Below, piece by piece: positions 1 to 9,758 of a stretch of 64,000 nt of DNA. The notes under the pieces were generated by a model. It searched no databases. It was not told the DNA's origin and was given only the letters and a program-made list of their open reading frames with translations. The DNA is from Mesorhizobium sp. 65-26 (GTDB lineage: Bacteria > Pseudomonadota > Alphaproteobacteria > Rhizobiales > Rhizobiaceae): assembly GCA_001899205.1 (NCBI GenBank), contig MKVL01000009.1:177032-241031 (forward strand), written 5' to 3'. Numbering within the stretch: the first letter of the stretch is position 1; every line of letters begins with the position of its first letter. The position numbers and the translations under genes were made by a program.

Positions 1-141
1 CTGACCGCAGACTCCACCGTCGTCGTCGGTGTAGGTGGAAAGATCCGCAGCGTTCGCGGCCTGCATGATGCCGAGAGGCGCGGCGATCGGCGCGCAAAGC
101 GCAAGCAGCGCGGCAAGAGCGGATCTGGCGAAGCGAGTCAT
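1..141 (-). CDS. Secreted protein, N-terminal fragment (cut by window edge)
   Basis: Reading leftward from an ATG whose complement is CAT at 139-141, 47 codons stay open to the window edge. The first ~34 residues form a clear Sec signal peptide: MTRFAR, then a long Ala/Leu-rich core ending in an AANAA-type cleavage site. The mature part visible is only about 13 residues and is acidic with one Cys (near DDGGVCG). This suggests a periplasmic or secreted protein. The family cannot be named from so little sequence. It lies upstream of rlmJ on the other side of a ~100-bp gap and has the same orientation, so rlmJ transcription could run into it. Confidence 0.6.
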   Translation of the reverse strand, partial: MTRFARSALAALLALCAPIAAPLGIMQAANAADLSTYTDDDGGVCGQ

Positions 142-242
142 GGCAGCGGCCTCTTTGAATCTGTTGCCGCACTCTGCTGCGTCGTCCGCTCGCGGTCAAG
201 CGGCGACACTTGCCGCGCCAGGACATCCATACACGGCGCGCC

Positions 243-1097
243 TCAGGCAGATTCGCCAGCCAGCCAGTCCATGGTCCAGCGCGCCGACCGCTCGGCGGCC
301 AGCGCCCGATGCAGGACCGGCAGGAGCGCACGCAGTTCTTCTTCCAGCGTGAACGGTGGATTGACCACCACCATGCCGGTACCGTCGAGGCTCGGCTCGC
401 TCGAAGACGGTCTGATCTCAAAGACGATATCGAGCAGTTTCGGGATGCCCGTTTCCCTCAGCGCCTCGCGGAAAGCCGCGACAGCCTTTCGATTCTTGAT
501 CGGGTACCAGAGCGCATAGATGCCACCCGGCCAACGCTTGCAGGCCTTGGCCAAGCCGCCGACAATGCGGTCGAACTCGCCCTCTTCCTCGAAGGGCGGA
601 TCGACCAGAACAAGGCCACGTTTTTCCTTGGGCGGGAGATGGGCTCCAAACGCCAGCCAGCCATCGAGCGCCATGACGCGAACCTGGAAATCGCCCTCGA
701 AGCGGGCCTTTAGTGTCTCCGCATCCTCAGGGTGGAGTTCCATTGCCGAAAGCCGGTCCTGCTTGCGCAGAAGATGCCGCGCGATGCACGGAGAACCTGG
801 GTAGCTTTTTATCGCGCCATCCGGATTGACCGAGCGGACCGCGTCCAGATAGGGCGCCAGAAGCGCCGCGGCCGGCGCGGGAAGCGGCGTCTCGAGCAGC
901 TTGCCTATGCCGCCATGCCATTCCCCGGTCTTCTGCGCCTCGACGGACGAAAGGGCGTAGAGACCGATGCCGGCATGGGTGTCGACGACCCGGAAGGCTT
1001 TGTCCTTGCGCTTGAGATATTCGATCAGCCGGGTGAGCACGACGTGCTTGACGACATCGGCGAAGTTCCCGGCGTGATAGGCGTGACGGTAATTCAT
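243..1097 (-). CDS. rlmJ: 23S rRNA (adenine(2030)-N6)-methyltransferase RlmJ
   Basis: The 284-residue protein begins MNYRHAYHAGNFADVVKH, the hallmark N-terminus of the RlmJ (formerly DUF519/YhiR) family. It continues with a SAM-binding segment (VVDTHAGIGLY) and a catalytic DPPF-like motif (LVLVDPPFEEEGEFD). The family methylates A2030 of 23S rRNA at N6 in the cytoplasm. Length matches the family (~280). The open frame extends far upstream, but only this ATG gives the conserved N-terminus. It starts 5 nt after the end of the preceding membrane-protein gene, so the two are probably co-transcribed. Confidence 0.93.
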   Translation of the reverse strand: MNYRHAYHAGNFADVVKHVVLTRLIEYLKRKDKAFRVVDTHAGIGLYALSSVEAQKTGEWHGGIGKLLETPLPAPAAALLAPYLDAVRSVNPDGAIKSYPGSPCIARHLLRKQDRLSAMELHPEDAETLKARFEGDFQVRVMALDGWLAFGAHLPPKEKRGLVLVDPPFEEEGEFDRIVGGLAKACKRWPGGIYALWYPIKNRKAVAAFREALRETGIPKLLDIVFEIRPSSSEPSLDGTGMVVVNPPFTLEEELRALLPVLHRALAAERSARWTMDWLAGESA

Positions 1098-1102
1098 GGC
1101 GG

Positions 1103-1717
1103 TCAGCGGGCGTTGCCGCCACGCCCCCAGCGCGGCGGAGGCGGTTGCGAGTTGGGATTCTGCGGGTGGCGACCGCCAAAGATCATGGAGAGCAGAAGCC
1201 CCGCCAGTCCGACGGCGCCTAGAACGAGGCCAGCCGGCCGCGCCCTGCCATCCGGCTCTCCCACATCGGAACGGAGCGTGAGGTCGACCGCGCGGATCGG
1301 TATTCCCACCGCATCGCCCGGGCCGACGGTGAAAAGATAGGAGGCGTCCGAAACGTCGCGGATCAAGCCAGCATCGTCGCGAAAGATCTTGTCCGGCTGT
1401 TGCGGGCTGGCCTCGCGTGGGTCGGAGCGGTTGAACTGCAAGGTGCTGGCCAGCACGGTGCGACCCCCGGTGGCGGCGGTCAGGGTCAGCACGGCGTGCT
1501 GTTGCGAGACGATGCGCTCGGCCCTCGCCGTCAGGTCGACCAACACCCTTATGGGCGCATCGCCAGGCTTGAGCGGCACCGTCACCGGCTTGAACCGCCC
1601 CTGCTCGTAAACCCGCCAGGTGCCGATGTCGCGGCCGGAGAAATTCGTCACCGCCCAAGGATAGATGGCGCCGACGGCGATGCCGGCGAGCAGTACCAGG
1701 AAAAACAGAAAGCGCAT
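1103..1717 (-). CDS. Hypothetical membrane-anchored protein
   Basis: The 204-residue protein has an N-terminal hydrophobic segment (MRFLFFLVLLAGIAVGAIYPW, residues 1-21). A soluble beta-rich region follows (residues ~25-160), then a second hydrophobic helix near residues 170-190 (AGLVLGAVGLAGLLLSMIFG) and a short Pro/Arg-rich tail. The middle part therefore probably lies in the periplasm between two membrane helices. I do not recognise a named family. It immediately precedes rlmJ (5-nt gap) on the same strand. The ATG was chosen because it opens directly into the membrane segment; in-frame sequence upstream of it is not protein-like. Confidence 0.7.
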   Translation of the reverse strand: MRFLFFLVLLAGIAVGAIYPWAVTNFSGRDIGTWRVYEQGRFKPVTVPLKPGDAPIRVLVDLTARAERIVSQQHAVLTLTAATGGRTVLASTLQFNRSDPREASPQQPDKIFRDDAGLIRDVSDASYLFTVGPGDAVGIPIRAVDLTLRSDVGEPDGRARPAGLVLGAVGLAGLLLSMIFGGRHPQNPNSQPPPPRWGRGGNAR

Positions 1718-1936
1718 GCATGACCTCAAGCAGACATTCCGCCATAGCCCGTCATGGGCAAAAAGGCGATGGCGAACCTCGCGGCTGAGAAGCCCACCCT
1801 GCCCTTGCGCGAGGGGCCCAGCCACCCGATTGTCCCGGAAGGACGTCACGAGGATTCGGACCATGAGAAACGTGCCGCCGGCGCATGCGACGCGCCAGAG
1901 CGCCAACAACTTCAGAAAACAGAGGCGGATTTGCTG

Positions 1937-2536
1937 ATGGCTCCGATTCAGGTCGATCCAGCCAAGGTGCGTGAATTCAAGGACGCTGGCGAATTCCGCG
2001 AATGGCTCGGCAAGCACCACGACAGGCAAGACGAACTCTGGATCAAGATCCACAAGGTGGGATCCGGCCTTGCATCGATCACCGCCAAGGAAGCGATCGA
2101 CGTGGTGCTTTGCTGGGGCTGGATCGACGCCGTGCGGAAGGGGCTGGACGAGACCAGCTTCCTGCAGCGCTACACGCCGCGTGGCAGGAAGAGCATCTGG
2201 AGCCGCATCAACGTCGACAATGTCGCGCGCCTGATCCGCGAAGGAAAGATGACCGAGCACGGGCTTGCCCAGGTCGAGGCGGCGAAAGCCGATGGTCGCT
2301 GGGACCGCGCCTACGACAGCGGCAAGGACATGAAAATCCCCGACGATCTTCAGGCGGCGATCGACGCGGAGCCGCACGCAAGGGAGATGCTCGCAAAGCT
2401 CAGCGCGCAGAACCGCTTCGCGCTGGCCTTCCGTACCCACAATATGAAGACCGAGGCCGGCCGCAAGAAGAAGATCGAGAGCCTGGTCGAGATGCTCAAA
2501 CGCGGCGAGACCATTTATCCTCAGGGCAAGAAATAG
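1937..2536 (+). CDS. YdeI/OmpD-associated family protein
   Basis: The 199-residue protein resembles the YdeI/OmpD-associated family. It has an N-terminal alpha/beta domain (FREWLGKHHDRQDELWIKIHK) and the characteristic AIDVVLCWGWIDA segment followed by RYTPRGRKSIWS. The C-terminus carries a basic AGRKKKIESLVEML helix typical of the family. Members are cytoplasmic proteins of unclear biochemistry, linked in some bacteria to resistance to cationic peptides. The ATG at 1937 is preferred over the longer open frame because everything upstream is low-quality translation. It is a single gene, divergent from the rlmJ pair and convergent with holC. Confidence 0.85.
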   Translation: MAPIQVDPAKVREFKDAGEFREWLGKHHDRQDELWIKIHKVGSGLASITAKEAIDVVLCWGWIDAVRKGLDETSFLQRYTPRGRKSIWSRINVDNVARLIREGKMTEHGLAQVEAAKADGRWDRAYDSGKDMKIPDDLQAAIDAEPHAREMLAKLSAQNRFALAFRTHNMKTEAGRKKKIESLVEMLKRGETIYPQGKK

Positions 2537-2585
2537 AATTTCATCCGCCAGGCTGCTCCGGCCAAACGGGTGGCTGGATCTTCGC

Positions 2586-3035
2586 TCAGGCCTTGCGCTC
2601 CCAGCGCCGGTCCGGCGTCTGCTGCCAGTAGGTGACGGCATGGCCGGCATCCTTCATTGTCTTCCAGTGCGCGCGTGCCGCCTCGACCTGGCCGGCATCG
2701 TGCCCATCGAAAAGAAACACGGCGCGCTCATAACCGGAAAGGTCCGGCGGAGATGCTCCGTCCACCATGAAGCGAACCCTGGCCTCGTTCGGATTGCCGA
2801 TGCCCGTGGTCAGCAGGATCGGCTGCTCGGCGGGATGCATCTCGCGATCCGTCGCGTGGGCGAGGAAGGAGTCGTCCCGGAATGTCCATAGATGGGCATC
2901 GAGCGCGTCGCGGCGTTCTTCCGTGCCGGTCTGCACAACCACCCGCCAGCCGCGACCGACGCTGCGCTCGAGCAGACCCGGAAGAGCATCCTCCAGGGTC
3001 GACTCGGTGAGATGGTAGAAGAGGACGTCGGCCAT
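2586..3035 (-). CDS. holC: DNA polymerase III subunit chi
   Basis: The 149-residue protein has the HolC pattern: MADVLFYHLTESTLEDALP at the start, RGWRVVVQTGTEERRDALD (the helicase-like fold), and LWTFRDDSFLAHAT before a C-terminal FLFDGHD segment. Chi links the clamp loader to single-stranded DNA-binding protein at the replication fork. It lies downstream of pepA with a 69-nt gap, the usual pepA-holC arrangement of proteobacteria, so the two are probably co-transcribed. Confidence 0.92.
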   Translation of the reverse strand: MADVLFYHLTESTLEDALPGLLERSVGRGWRVVVQTGTEERRDALDAHLWTFRDDSFLAHATDREMHPAEQPILLTTGIGNPNEARVRFMVDGASPPDLSGYERAVFLFDGHDAGQVEAARAHWKTMKDAGHAVTYWQQTPDRRWERKA

Positions 3036-3104
3036 GGCCGCCCTCCTAGATCAGACAGCGCCTGATGTCGTGCGAAAACCGCATCGCACCTTTCGGCACC
3101 ATGC

Positions 3105-4610
3105 CTAGCCCTCGTAGTGGTCGCGCACCAGCCTGTCGAGCAGCCTGACCCCGTATCCCGAACCCCAGGACTGGTTGATCTCGCTCGACGGCGCGCCCAT
3201 CGCCGTGCCGGCGATGTCAAGATGCGCCCACGGCGTGTCCTTGACGAAACGCTGCAGGAACTGAGCGGCAATGATAGCCCCGCCATAACGGCCGCCGATG
3301 TTCTTCATGTCGGCGTTCTTGGAATCGATGAGCTTGTCGTATTCCGCACCGAGCGGCATGCGCCACAGCCGCTCCTGGGTAGCCTGGCCGGCCGATTCCA
3401 GATTGCCGGCGAGGTCATCGTTGTTCGAGAAAAGCCCGGCATGATACTGGCCGAGCGCCACCATGATGGCTCCCGTCAGCGTCGCCAGATTGACCATGAA
3501 CCTGGGCTGAAAGCGCTCGTTGCAGTACCAGAGGGCGTCGGCGAGCACCAGGCGCCCTTCGGCGTCGGTGTTGAGCACCTCGATCGTCTGGCCCGACATG
3601 GAGGTGACGATGTCGCCAGGGCGCTGGGCGTGACCGTCGACGGCATTCTCCACCAGCCCGATGATACCGACGGCGTTGACCTTGGCCTTGCGCGCCGCCA
3701 GGGCCTTCATCAGCCCGGTGACGGCTGCCGCCCCGCCCATGTCGCCCTTCATCTCCTCCATTCCGGAGGCCGGCTTCATGGAATTGCCGCCCGTATCGAA
3801 GGTGACGCCCTTGCCGACAAAGGCGACCGGGCCGTCCTTGGCCTTGCCGCCGTTCCATTGCATGATGGCCATGCGGGCGCCGCGCGGAGAGCCCTGCGCC
3901 ACACCGAGCAGCGCTCCCATGCCGAGCTTCTTCATCTCCTTCTCGGCCAGGATTTCCACCGACACGCCGAGCGACTCCAGCTCCTTGGCGCGCGCTGCAA
4001 ACTCCACCGGGCCAAGCGCATTGGCCGGCTCGTTGACCAGATCGCGCGCCAGGAACACGCCGTCGACCACCGCAAGCTCGTCGGCGAAGGCTTTCTTGGC
4101 GCCGGCGGGATCGGCCGTGAAGATGGTCACCTTGGCCGGCTTCCTGGCATCGGCCTTCTTGGCGTTTTCGTCGCCATTGTCCTTTTTGGTCTTGTACTTG
4201 TCGAAGGCATAGCTGCGCAGAAGGATACCGGTGGCGAGGCTCGCCGCCTCCCTTGCACCGAGCGAATGCCCCGGAAGATCGAGCACCACCGTCACGTCGG
4301 TCGCCTTGCGCAACGCCGCCGCAACCGTCCCGCCCAATTTCAGCCACGCATATTCGTCGAGCGCGGAGGTCTTGCCGACGCCGAGGGCCAGCAGCCGATC
4401 CAGCTGCGTTCCCTCCGGCGCCAGCACCTCGGCGATGCTGGCGAACTTGGCGTTGAAATCGACCGCCGGGAAGGCGCGTTCGAGAACACCGGCCGGGTCG
4501 CAAGCCTTTCCGGCATCGCCCAGGCCGCCATCCTCGGCCGACAGGACGAACGCGCTCCCCTTTGCGGGAACGGAGAATCTGGCAAAGGCAATCGAGGGTC
4601 TGGTGGTCAT
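3105..4610 (-). CDS. pepA: Leucyl aminopeptidase (cytosol aminopeptidase, M17)
   Basis: The 501-residue protein has a variable N-terminal domain and the conserved M17 catalytic domain from about residue 190. The metal-binding segments are [20 protein letters not shown] and the family signature [14 protein letters not shown]. It removes N-terminal amino acids, preferably Leu, in the cytoplasm using two divalent metals; homologues can also bind DNA. The start [14 protein letters not shown] was chosen because sequence upstream in frame is not conserved-looking. A basic, Lys-rich insert near residues 140-160 sits between the two domains. holC follows on the same strand. Confidence 0.95.
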   Translation of the reverse strand: MTTRPSIAFARFSVPAKGSAFVLSAEDGGLGDAGKACDPAGVLERAFPAVDFNAKFASIAEVLAPEGTQLDRLLALGVGKTSALDEYAWLKLGGTVAAALRKATDVTVVLDLPGHSLGAREAASLATGILLRSYAFDKYKTKKDNGDENAKKADARKPAKVTIFTADPAGAKKAFADELAVVDGVFLARDLVNEPANALGPVEFAARAKELESLGVSVEILAEKEMKKLGMGALLGVAQGSPRGARMAIMQWNGGKAKDGPVAFVGKGVTFDTGGNSMKPASGMEEMKGDMGGAAAVTGLMKALAARKAKVNAVGIIGLVENAVDGHAQRPGDIVTSMSGQTIEVLNTDAEGRLVLADALWYCNERFQPRFMVNLATLTGAIMVALGQYHAGLFSNNDDLAGNLESAGQATQERLWRMPLGAEYDKLIDSKNADMKNIGGRYGGAIIAAQFLQRFVKDTPWAHLDIAGTAMGAPSSEINQSWGSGYGVRLLDRLVRDHYEG

Positions 4611-4930
4611 CGGATTCTGCTTTCGGGAGATTTCAGGCGTTGCGCGACATTTGGTCGTTTTCGGAGATTTGGCAAGACTTCGCCGGATTCGAACCCCATA
4701 TGGCACAGGGAATGGACCTCGATTCCGGACGGCATCCCTCCGCGCCGTTTATGTAACCTGTTGTTAACCAAGCATGTTTTCCGTTTCTTATCCATTGCAC
4801 CCGAGACTCCGGCCAGCCGGAAGACTTGATGTGAGGCAGGAGCCAGCTCGAACCTGTTGTGCCGGCGCGACCGGATCGCTAGTTTGTCCGGCGGCATGAT
4901 GCCGTTCGAAAAGATCGAGAAAAATCTTTC
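4611..4930. other. Intergenic region between divergent pepA and lptF
   Basis: These 320 bases contain no supported gene. They must hold the promoters of both pepA (leftward) and the lptF operon (rightward). An AT-richer patch around 4750-4790 (including GTTAAC) is the likeliest promoter location, but I could not find a convincing -35/-10 pair with normal spacing. The lptF ribosome site is weak (GAGAAAA just before the ATG). Confidence 0.4.
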
Positions 4931-6133
4931 ATGAAGGTCGTTGAACGCTACATCATGCGCCGCACGTTTGCGGTCTTCATGGCAGCGCTGGTCTGGACAT
5001 TGGTCATCGCGTGGACGACGCAGGTGCTGCCGCGCATCAATCTGGTGACCGACAACGGCCAGTCGGCGCTCACGTTTCTCAAGGTCGCGACCCTCATCCT
5101 GCCGTCGATCATCCCGATCGTGGTGCCGTTTGCCGTGGCGGTCGCCGTCGCGCTTACGCTCAGCACCATGAATTCCGACTCCGAGCTGGCGGTCATCAAC
5201 GCGGCGGGAGCGTCGCGATGGACGATCGTCAGGCCGATCCTGCTGCTCGCGCTCGTGGCCGCCATGTTCTCCTTCGTGATCGACAACGGCATCAATCCCT
5301 ATGCCAGGCAGAAAAACCGGCAGTTGATGGCGGAATCGCGCGCGGATCTTCTGTCCCTGGTCATCCAGGAAGGCACCTTCCGCAAGATCGACGATGGCCT
5401 GTTCCTCCAGGTCGGCGAAAGGCTGCCGGACAACAGGCTTGGCGGCATCTTCGTCGCCGATTCGCGGGAGGAAGGCGTCAACCTCGTCTACTACGCCAAG
5501 AGCGGCGCGATCGTGCAGCGTGGCGACGAGAAGGTGCTGATGATGAATGACGGCGTCATCCACCGCAAGACGATGACCGGCGACCTCTCCGTTATCCGCT
5601 TCACCTCCTACGCGTTTGACCTTTCGGCCTTTATGTCGGCGGCCTCGGAGGTGACGCTGATGCCCGAGGATCGAACGACGCAATACCTGCTCAATCCGGA
5701 CCCCAACGACAAAGCCTTCCAGCAGAATCCGAACGAATATCGGGCGGAGCTCAACCAGCGCTTCACTGAATGGACTTACTCGCTGGTCTTCGCGCTGATC
5801 GCTTTGGCTGTCGCCGGCGACGCGCGCTCGCATCGCGAGGCGCGCGTCCATCCGCTGATCACCGCCATCGGCATTTCGCTGTTCGTGCGCTGGCTCGGCT
5901 TCTTCGCCGCCGGCAAGGCCGATACCGTGCCGCAATATGCCTACATGGTCTATGGCGTGCCGATCGTTTCCGCGGCGATCGCCATCTGGTTCATCGTCAC
6001 AAGCAGGACCATGGAACTGCCCATGAGTTGGGCGGACCGCATGACCAACCTGGCCGGCCGCGTCGCGGAGTTCTGGAATGCGATCAGGTTGCGCGTCCTC
6101 GGCCGGGGCGCCCCAGGGCGGGAGGTCGGCTGA
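4931..6133 (+). CDS. lptF: LPS export ABC transporter permease LptF
   Basis: The 400-residue inner-membrane protein has the LptF/LptG (YjgP/YjgQ) layout. Three N-terminal helices start at MRRTFAVFMAALVWTLVIAW. A periplasmic beta-jellyroll spans roughly residues 130-270, and three C-terminal helices lie from about residue 285. The segment SELAVINAAGASRW is the cytoplasmic coupling helix that contacts the LptB ATPase. With LptG and LptB it extracts LPS from the inner membrane and passes it to LptC and LptA. Its stop codon overlaps the lptG start by one base (TGATG), indicating translational coupling. No lptB lies nearby. Confidence 0.94.
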   Translation: MKVVERYIMRRTFAVFMAALVWTLVIAWTTQVLPRINLVTDNGQSALTFLKVATLILPSIIPIVVPFAVAVAVALTLSTMNSDSELAVINAAGASRWTIVRPILLLALVAAMFSFVIDNGINPYARQKNRQLMAESRADLLSLVIQEGTFRKIDDGLFLQVGERLPDNRLGGIFVADSREEGVNLVYYAKSGAIVQRGDEKVLMMNDGVIHRKTMTGDLSVIRFTSYAFDLSAFMSAASEVTLMPEDRTTQYLLNPDPNDKAFQQNPNEYRAELNQRFTEWTYSLVFALIALAVAGDARSHREARVHPLITAIGISLFVRWLGFFAAGKADTVPQYAYMVYGVPIVSAAIAIWFIVTSRTMELPMSWADRMTNLAGRVAEFWNAIRLRVLGRGAPGREVG

Positions 6134-7215
6134 TGGGCTGGACGCTCGGCCGGTATTTCTTCTTCCGGTACATAAACATCACGATCTGGTTCTTCCTGGG
6201 CCTGCTGGCCCTGGTGTTCCTGATCGACTTCACGGAATTGACCCGGCGAATCACCGGGCTGCCCGGTTTCACCTATTTCACCGCATTCGCCATTTCCGGG
6301 CTGAGAATGCCGATGATCATGCTGCAGACGGTGCCTTTCGTCGGCCTGTTCTCGGCGATGGCAACGCTGGTGTCGCTCAACCGCAGGTACGAGCTGGTGA
6401 TCGCGCGGTCGGCCGGTGTTTCGGCCTGGCAATTCCTGCTGCCGTGCTGCCTCGGCGCTCTGCTTTTCGGCATCGTCTCCGTCGGCATCATGAACCCGAT
6501 CGCCGCGTACTCCTTTTCGTGGTCGGAGCGCATGGAGACGCAACTGCGGTCGGGCAAATCCAACGCCGTCTCCGCCGACTCAGCGCCCTGGATTCGCCAG
6601 AAAACCAGTTCGGGCGACACCATCATCGGCGCGCGCGCCATCCTCGACCAGGGCCTGCAGATGGCGGACGCCGTCTTCTTCGTCCTTGGCCCGCAAGGCG
6701 ACATCGTCGAGCGCAAGGATGCCGCCCGTGCCTTCCTGCGGGATGGCTATTGGGAGCTGCAAGACGTCAAGATCTACAAGGACGGCGCCATCCTGTCGGT
6801 GGAAAGCGATCGTGTGCCGACGAACCTCAAGCCGGAATTCGTCCAGGAGCGCCTGGCGCGGCCCGAGACGATCCCGTTCTATGACCTTCCCGGCAAAATC
6901 GAGGTTGCCCGTTCCTTCGGTCTGAAGGCAAATGCGTTCGCGATGCAGTTCGATTCGCTGGTTGCGTTGCCCTTCCTGCTCGTCGCCATGACATTGATCG
7001 CGGCGACGGTCTCGATGCGATTTGCGAGGATGGGGCAATCGGCGACGATGATTCTGGGTGGCGTCGTGGCCGGGTTTCTGCTTTATGTCGTTTCGGTGCT
7101 GGTCAAGGCATTCGGCATAGCTGGATTCGTGCCTACTGTTGTTGCTGCTTGGGTTCCGGTTGTCGTGGCTATGTTCTTTGGGGTGACTTTCCTGCTATAC
7201 AAGGAAGACGGCTAG
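6133..7215 (+). CDS. lptG: LPS export ABC transporter permease LptG
   Basis: The 360-residue partner of LptF has the same six-helix fold. MGWTLGRYFFFRYI leads into the first helix, RRYELVIARSAGVSAWQF is the coupling helix, a periplasmic jellyroll covers about residues 130-250, and three helices close the protein. The start ATG shares its A with the stop of lptF, which decides the start within a longer open frame. The probable lptD GTG start overlaps the lptG stop by one base, so three LPS-transport genes are tightly coupled. Confidence 0.93.
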   Translation: MGWTLGRYFFFRYINITIWFFLGLLALVFLIDFTELTRRITGLPGFTYFTAFAISGLRMPMIMLQTVPFVGLFSAMATLVSLNRRYELVIARSAGVSAWQFLLPCCLGALLFGIVSVGIMNPIAAYSFSWSERMETQLRSGKSNAVSADSAPWIRQKTSSGDTIIGARAILDQGLQMADAVFFVLGPQGDIVERKDAARAFLRDGYWELQDVKIYKDGAILSVESDRVPTNLKPEFVQERLARPETIPFYDLPGKIEVARSFGLKANAFAMQFDSLVALPFLLVAMTLIAATVSMRFARMGQSATMILGGVVAGFLLYVVSVLVKAFGIAGFVPTVVAAWVPVVVAMFFGVTFLLYKEDG

Positions 7216-9659
7216 TGAGGGAGGCGGTGTTGCGCAGCCATAGGCAGGCCGGTCTGGCACGCCTTTATGGGGCGAGCGCCTTGGCGTGCTTGCTCGCCTG
7301 CGCCTTCCCAGCCGTGCCGGCCCTGGCGCAGGACGTCTCGGGATTGGCGCCGAAGGCGCCTTCCGGCTCGCAGATGCTGCTGGCCGCCGATACGCTCGTC
7401 TATGACAACGACAAGCAGACCGTCACCGCGGTTGGCGGCGTGCAGATCGATTATGGCGGGAATCGCCTCGTCGCCCAGCGCGTCGAATACAACCGGAAGA
7501 CCAAGCGACTCGTCGCAAGCGGCGCTGTCCAGGTCATCAACAGCGACGGCACCAAGGTCTATTCCGACCACGTCGATATCACCGACGACTTCGCCGACGG
7601 CTTCGTCAACGCACTCAGGGTCGAGACCGTCGACAAGGCTTATTTCGCCGCCGAAAGCGCGGAGCGCATGGGTGGCGTCCTGACCACCTTCCACAACGGC
7701 GTCTACACCGCCTGCGAACCCTGCGAAGACAAGCCCGACACCGCGCCGACGTGGCGGGTCAAGGCGAGAAAGATCATCTGGAACGGCCAGAAGAAGACGG
7801 TGCGCTTTGAGAGCGCCAATTTCGAATTCTTCGGCTTCCCCCTCGCCTACCTGCCGGCATTCGAGATCGCCGACCCCACGGTCAAGCGCAAAAGCGGCTT
7901 CCTGATCCCGAGCGTGTCGTACAAGAGCAACATCGGCGTCGGTATCAAGGTCCCCTATTATTTCGCGCTTTCCCCCACCTATGACCTGACTGTTTCCGGA
8001 GCCGGCTATACCAAGCAGGGCTTCCTCGGGGAGGCGGAATGGCGCCAGCGCTTCAACAACGGCGAATACAGCCTGAAGATCGCAGGCATCCAGCAGCAAA
8101 ACCCCGACGCGTTTATCGACAGCAATCCGGATCCTGTTTTCAATCCCGACGGCCACAACGTGAATTCCGGCGCGGCGGGCGACCCCAACAGGTTCCGCGG
8201 CATGATGGGAACCAAGGGCCAGTTCGCCATCAACGAGCGCTGGGACTTCGGTTGGGACGTGCTGCTCCAGACCGACAAGAACTTTTCCAACACCTACGCG
8301 ATCCAGGGGTACAGCGACAGCGTTCACACTTCGCAGGTGTACCTGACGGGCCTCAACGATCGTAACTATTTCGATCTACGCGCCCAGCGCTTCCAGGTTC
8401 AGGAAAACACGCTGAGCAGCGACATCACCTCTCGCGACGGCAAGCAGCCCTGGGTCCTCCCTTCGCTGGACTACGCCTATATTCCGGACGCCACGGTGGC
8501 CGGAGGGCAGCTTTCGATCAACATGAATGCCAGGGTGATCCGTCGCGACGAACTCGATCAGGCCTACTTCACGCCTTTCGTCCCGGCTTCGGGAACGGAG
8601 AGCGTGCGCGGCATCGAGGGAGAATCCGGCCGCCTGACCGGGGAGGCGGAATGGAAGCGCAGCTTCGTGACCGATGGCGGACTGGTGGTCACCCCGCTGC
8701 TGGCGTTCCGTGCCGATGCCGGCTACGTCAACGCGTCGGCGGCCTCGCTCAGCGCCGTCAATCAGATGGCGGCGAACCTCGGCGTGAACGACGACATGCG
8801 CTCCTCGCTGGCACGTTACATGGCAACGGCCGGTCTCGAGATGCGCTACCCGCTGTTGTTCTCCATGGCCAATTCCAGCCATGTGTTGGAGCCGATGGCG
8901 CAAGTGTTCGTGCGCCCCAACGAGCAGTATGTAGGCGGCCTTTCCATCCCGAACGAAGACGCGCAGAGCTTCGTCTTCGACGCCACGACGCTGTTCGAGC
9001 GCGACAAGTTCTCGGGCTATGACCGCATCGAAGGCGGCACGCGCGCCAATGTCGGCTTCCGCTATTCCGGTTCCTACGACAATGGCTGGGCTACCAATGC
9101 CATCTTCGGCCAGTCCTATCAGATCGCCGGCCAGAATTCGTTCGACGCGCCCGACCTCGTCAATGTCGGCGCCTATTCCGGCCTGCAGAACGCCCGCTCC
9201 GACTATGTCGGCCTGGTCGGCCTGAACAGCCCGACCGGTTTCTCGGCCTCTGTCAGCGGACGCTTCGACGAACAGACCCTCGAAGTCCGGCGCGCCGAGT
9301 TCAAAGCCGCCTATTCCGGCCTGCCGATCTCGCTCAGCGCGAAGTACGCCTTCATCCAGGCGCAGCCGCTGTACGGGTACACAACCGACCGCCAGGAAGT
9401 GACACTCGGCGCATCGACGCATCTGGCCGAGAACTGGCGCGTCTTCGGAACGGGGACGTACGACTTCGAAAACAGCCTGATGGTCAAGGACGGCTTGGGC
9501 TTCGCCTATAACGATTCCTGCTTCACCTACCTGATGACGTTCTCACAGTCGCGCGACATCAACACCAGGCAGGTGACGCAGACGATAGGCTTCAACCTGT
9601 CGTTCCGCACGCTCGGCGATTTCGGTACGGTGAACAACTCCGTCGACACCATCCAGTAG
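7215..9659 (+). CDS. lptD: LPS-assembly outer-membrane protein LptD
   Basis: The ~814-residue protein has a signal peptide (hydrophobic core ASALACLLACAFPAVPALA). An N-terminal OstA jellyroll (about residues 55-150, LAADTLVYDNDKQTVTAVGG) follows, and then a long beta-barrel to the C-terminus. LptD with LptE inserts LPS into the outer leaflet. Cysteines occur as CEPC near residues 167-170 and as a single late Cys near residue 768, compatible with a disulfide between the two domains but simpler than in E. coli. The start is uncertain: GTG at 7215 overlaps the lptG stop, while GTG 7227 or TTG 7230 are alternatives giving a shorter signal peptide. Confidence 0.92.
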   Translation: MREAVLRSHRQAGLARLYGASALACLLACAFPAVPALAQDVSGLAPKAPSGSQMLLAADTLVYDNDKQTVTAVGGVQIDYGGNRLVAQRVEYNRKTKRLVASGAVQVINSDGTKVYSDHVDITDDFADGFVNALRVETVDKAYFAAESAERMGGVLTTFHNGVYTACEPCEDKPDTAPTWRVKARKIIWNGQKKTVRFESANFEFFGFPLAYLPAFEIADPTVKRKSGFLIPSVSYKSNIGVGIKVPYYFALSPTYDLTVSGAGYTKQGFLGEAEWRQRFNNGEYSLKIAGIQQQNPDAFIDSNPDPVFNPDGHNVNSGAAGDPNRFRGMMGTKGQFAINERWDFGWDVLLQTDKNFSNTYAIQGYSDSVHTSQVYLTGLNDRNYFDLRAQRFQVQENTLSSDITSRDGKQPWVLPSLDYAYIPDATVAGGQLSINMNARVIRRDELDQAYFTPFVPASGTESVRGIEGESGRLTGEAEWKRSFVTDGGLVVTPLLAFRADAGYVNASAASLSAVNQMAANLGVNDDMRSSLARYMATAGLEMRYPLLFSMANSSHVLEPMAQVFVRPNEQYVGGLSIPNEDAQSFVFDATTLFERDKFSGYDRIEGGTRANVGFRYSGSYDNGWATNAIFGQSYQIAGQNSFDAPDLVNVGAYSGLQNARSDYVGLVGLNSPTGFSASVSGRFDEQTLEVRRAEFKAAYSGLPISLSAKYAFIQAQPLYGYTTDRQEVTLGASTHLAENWRVFGTGTYDFENSLMVKDGLGFAYNDSCFTYLMTFSQSRDINTRQVTQTIGFNLSFRTLGDFGTVNNSVDTIQ

Positions 9660-9714
9660 GCGCGCAACCGGCCGACGACATCGTTTCGCCTCATAATGCA
9701 GGCAGGGGTTTTGT

Positions 9715-9739
9715 TGGCCCAACGGCTACAATTGGGCCA
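9715..9739 (+). repeat. Perfect inverted repeat upstream of the SurA-like gene
   Basis: TGGCCCAA (9715-9722) and TTGGGCCA (9732-9739) are perfect inverted copies around a 9-nt loop, ending 19 nt before the start codon of the SurA-like gene. There is no T-tract, so an operator or an mRNA stem close to the ribosome site is more plausible than a terminator for lptD. Confidence 0.4.
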
Positions 9740-9758
9740 GGATCGGGGTGGAATTGGG

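Noticed and set aside
3117..4829. 570-codon rightward frame opposite pepA
   Set aside because: Antisense shadow of pepA; the pepA frame carries catalytic motifs.
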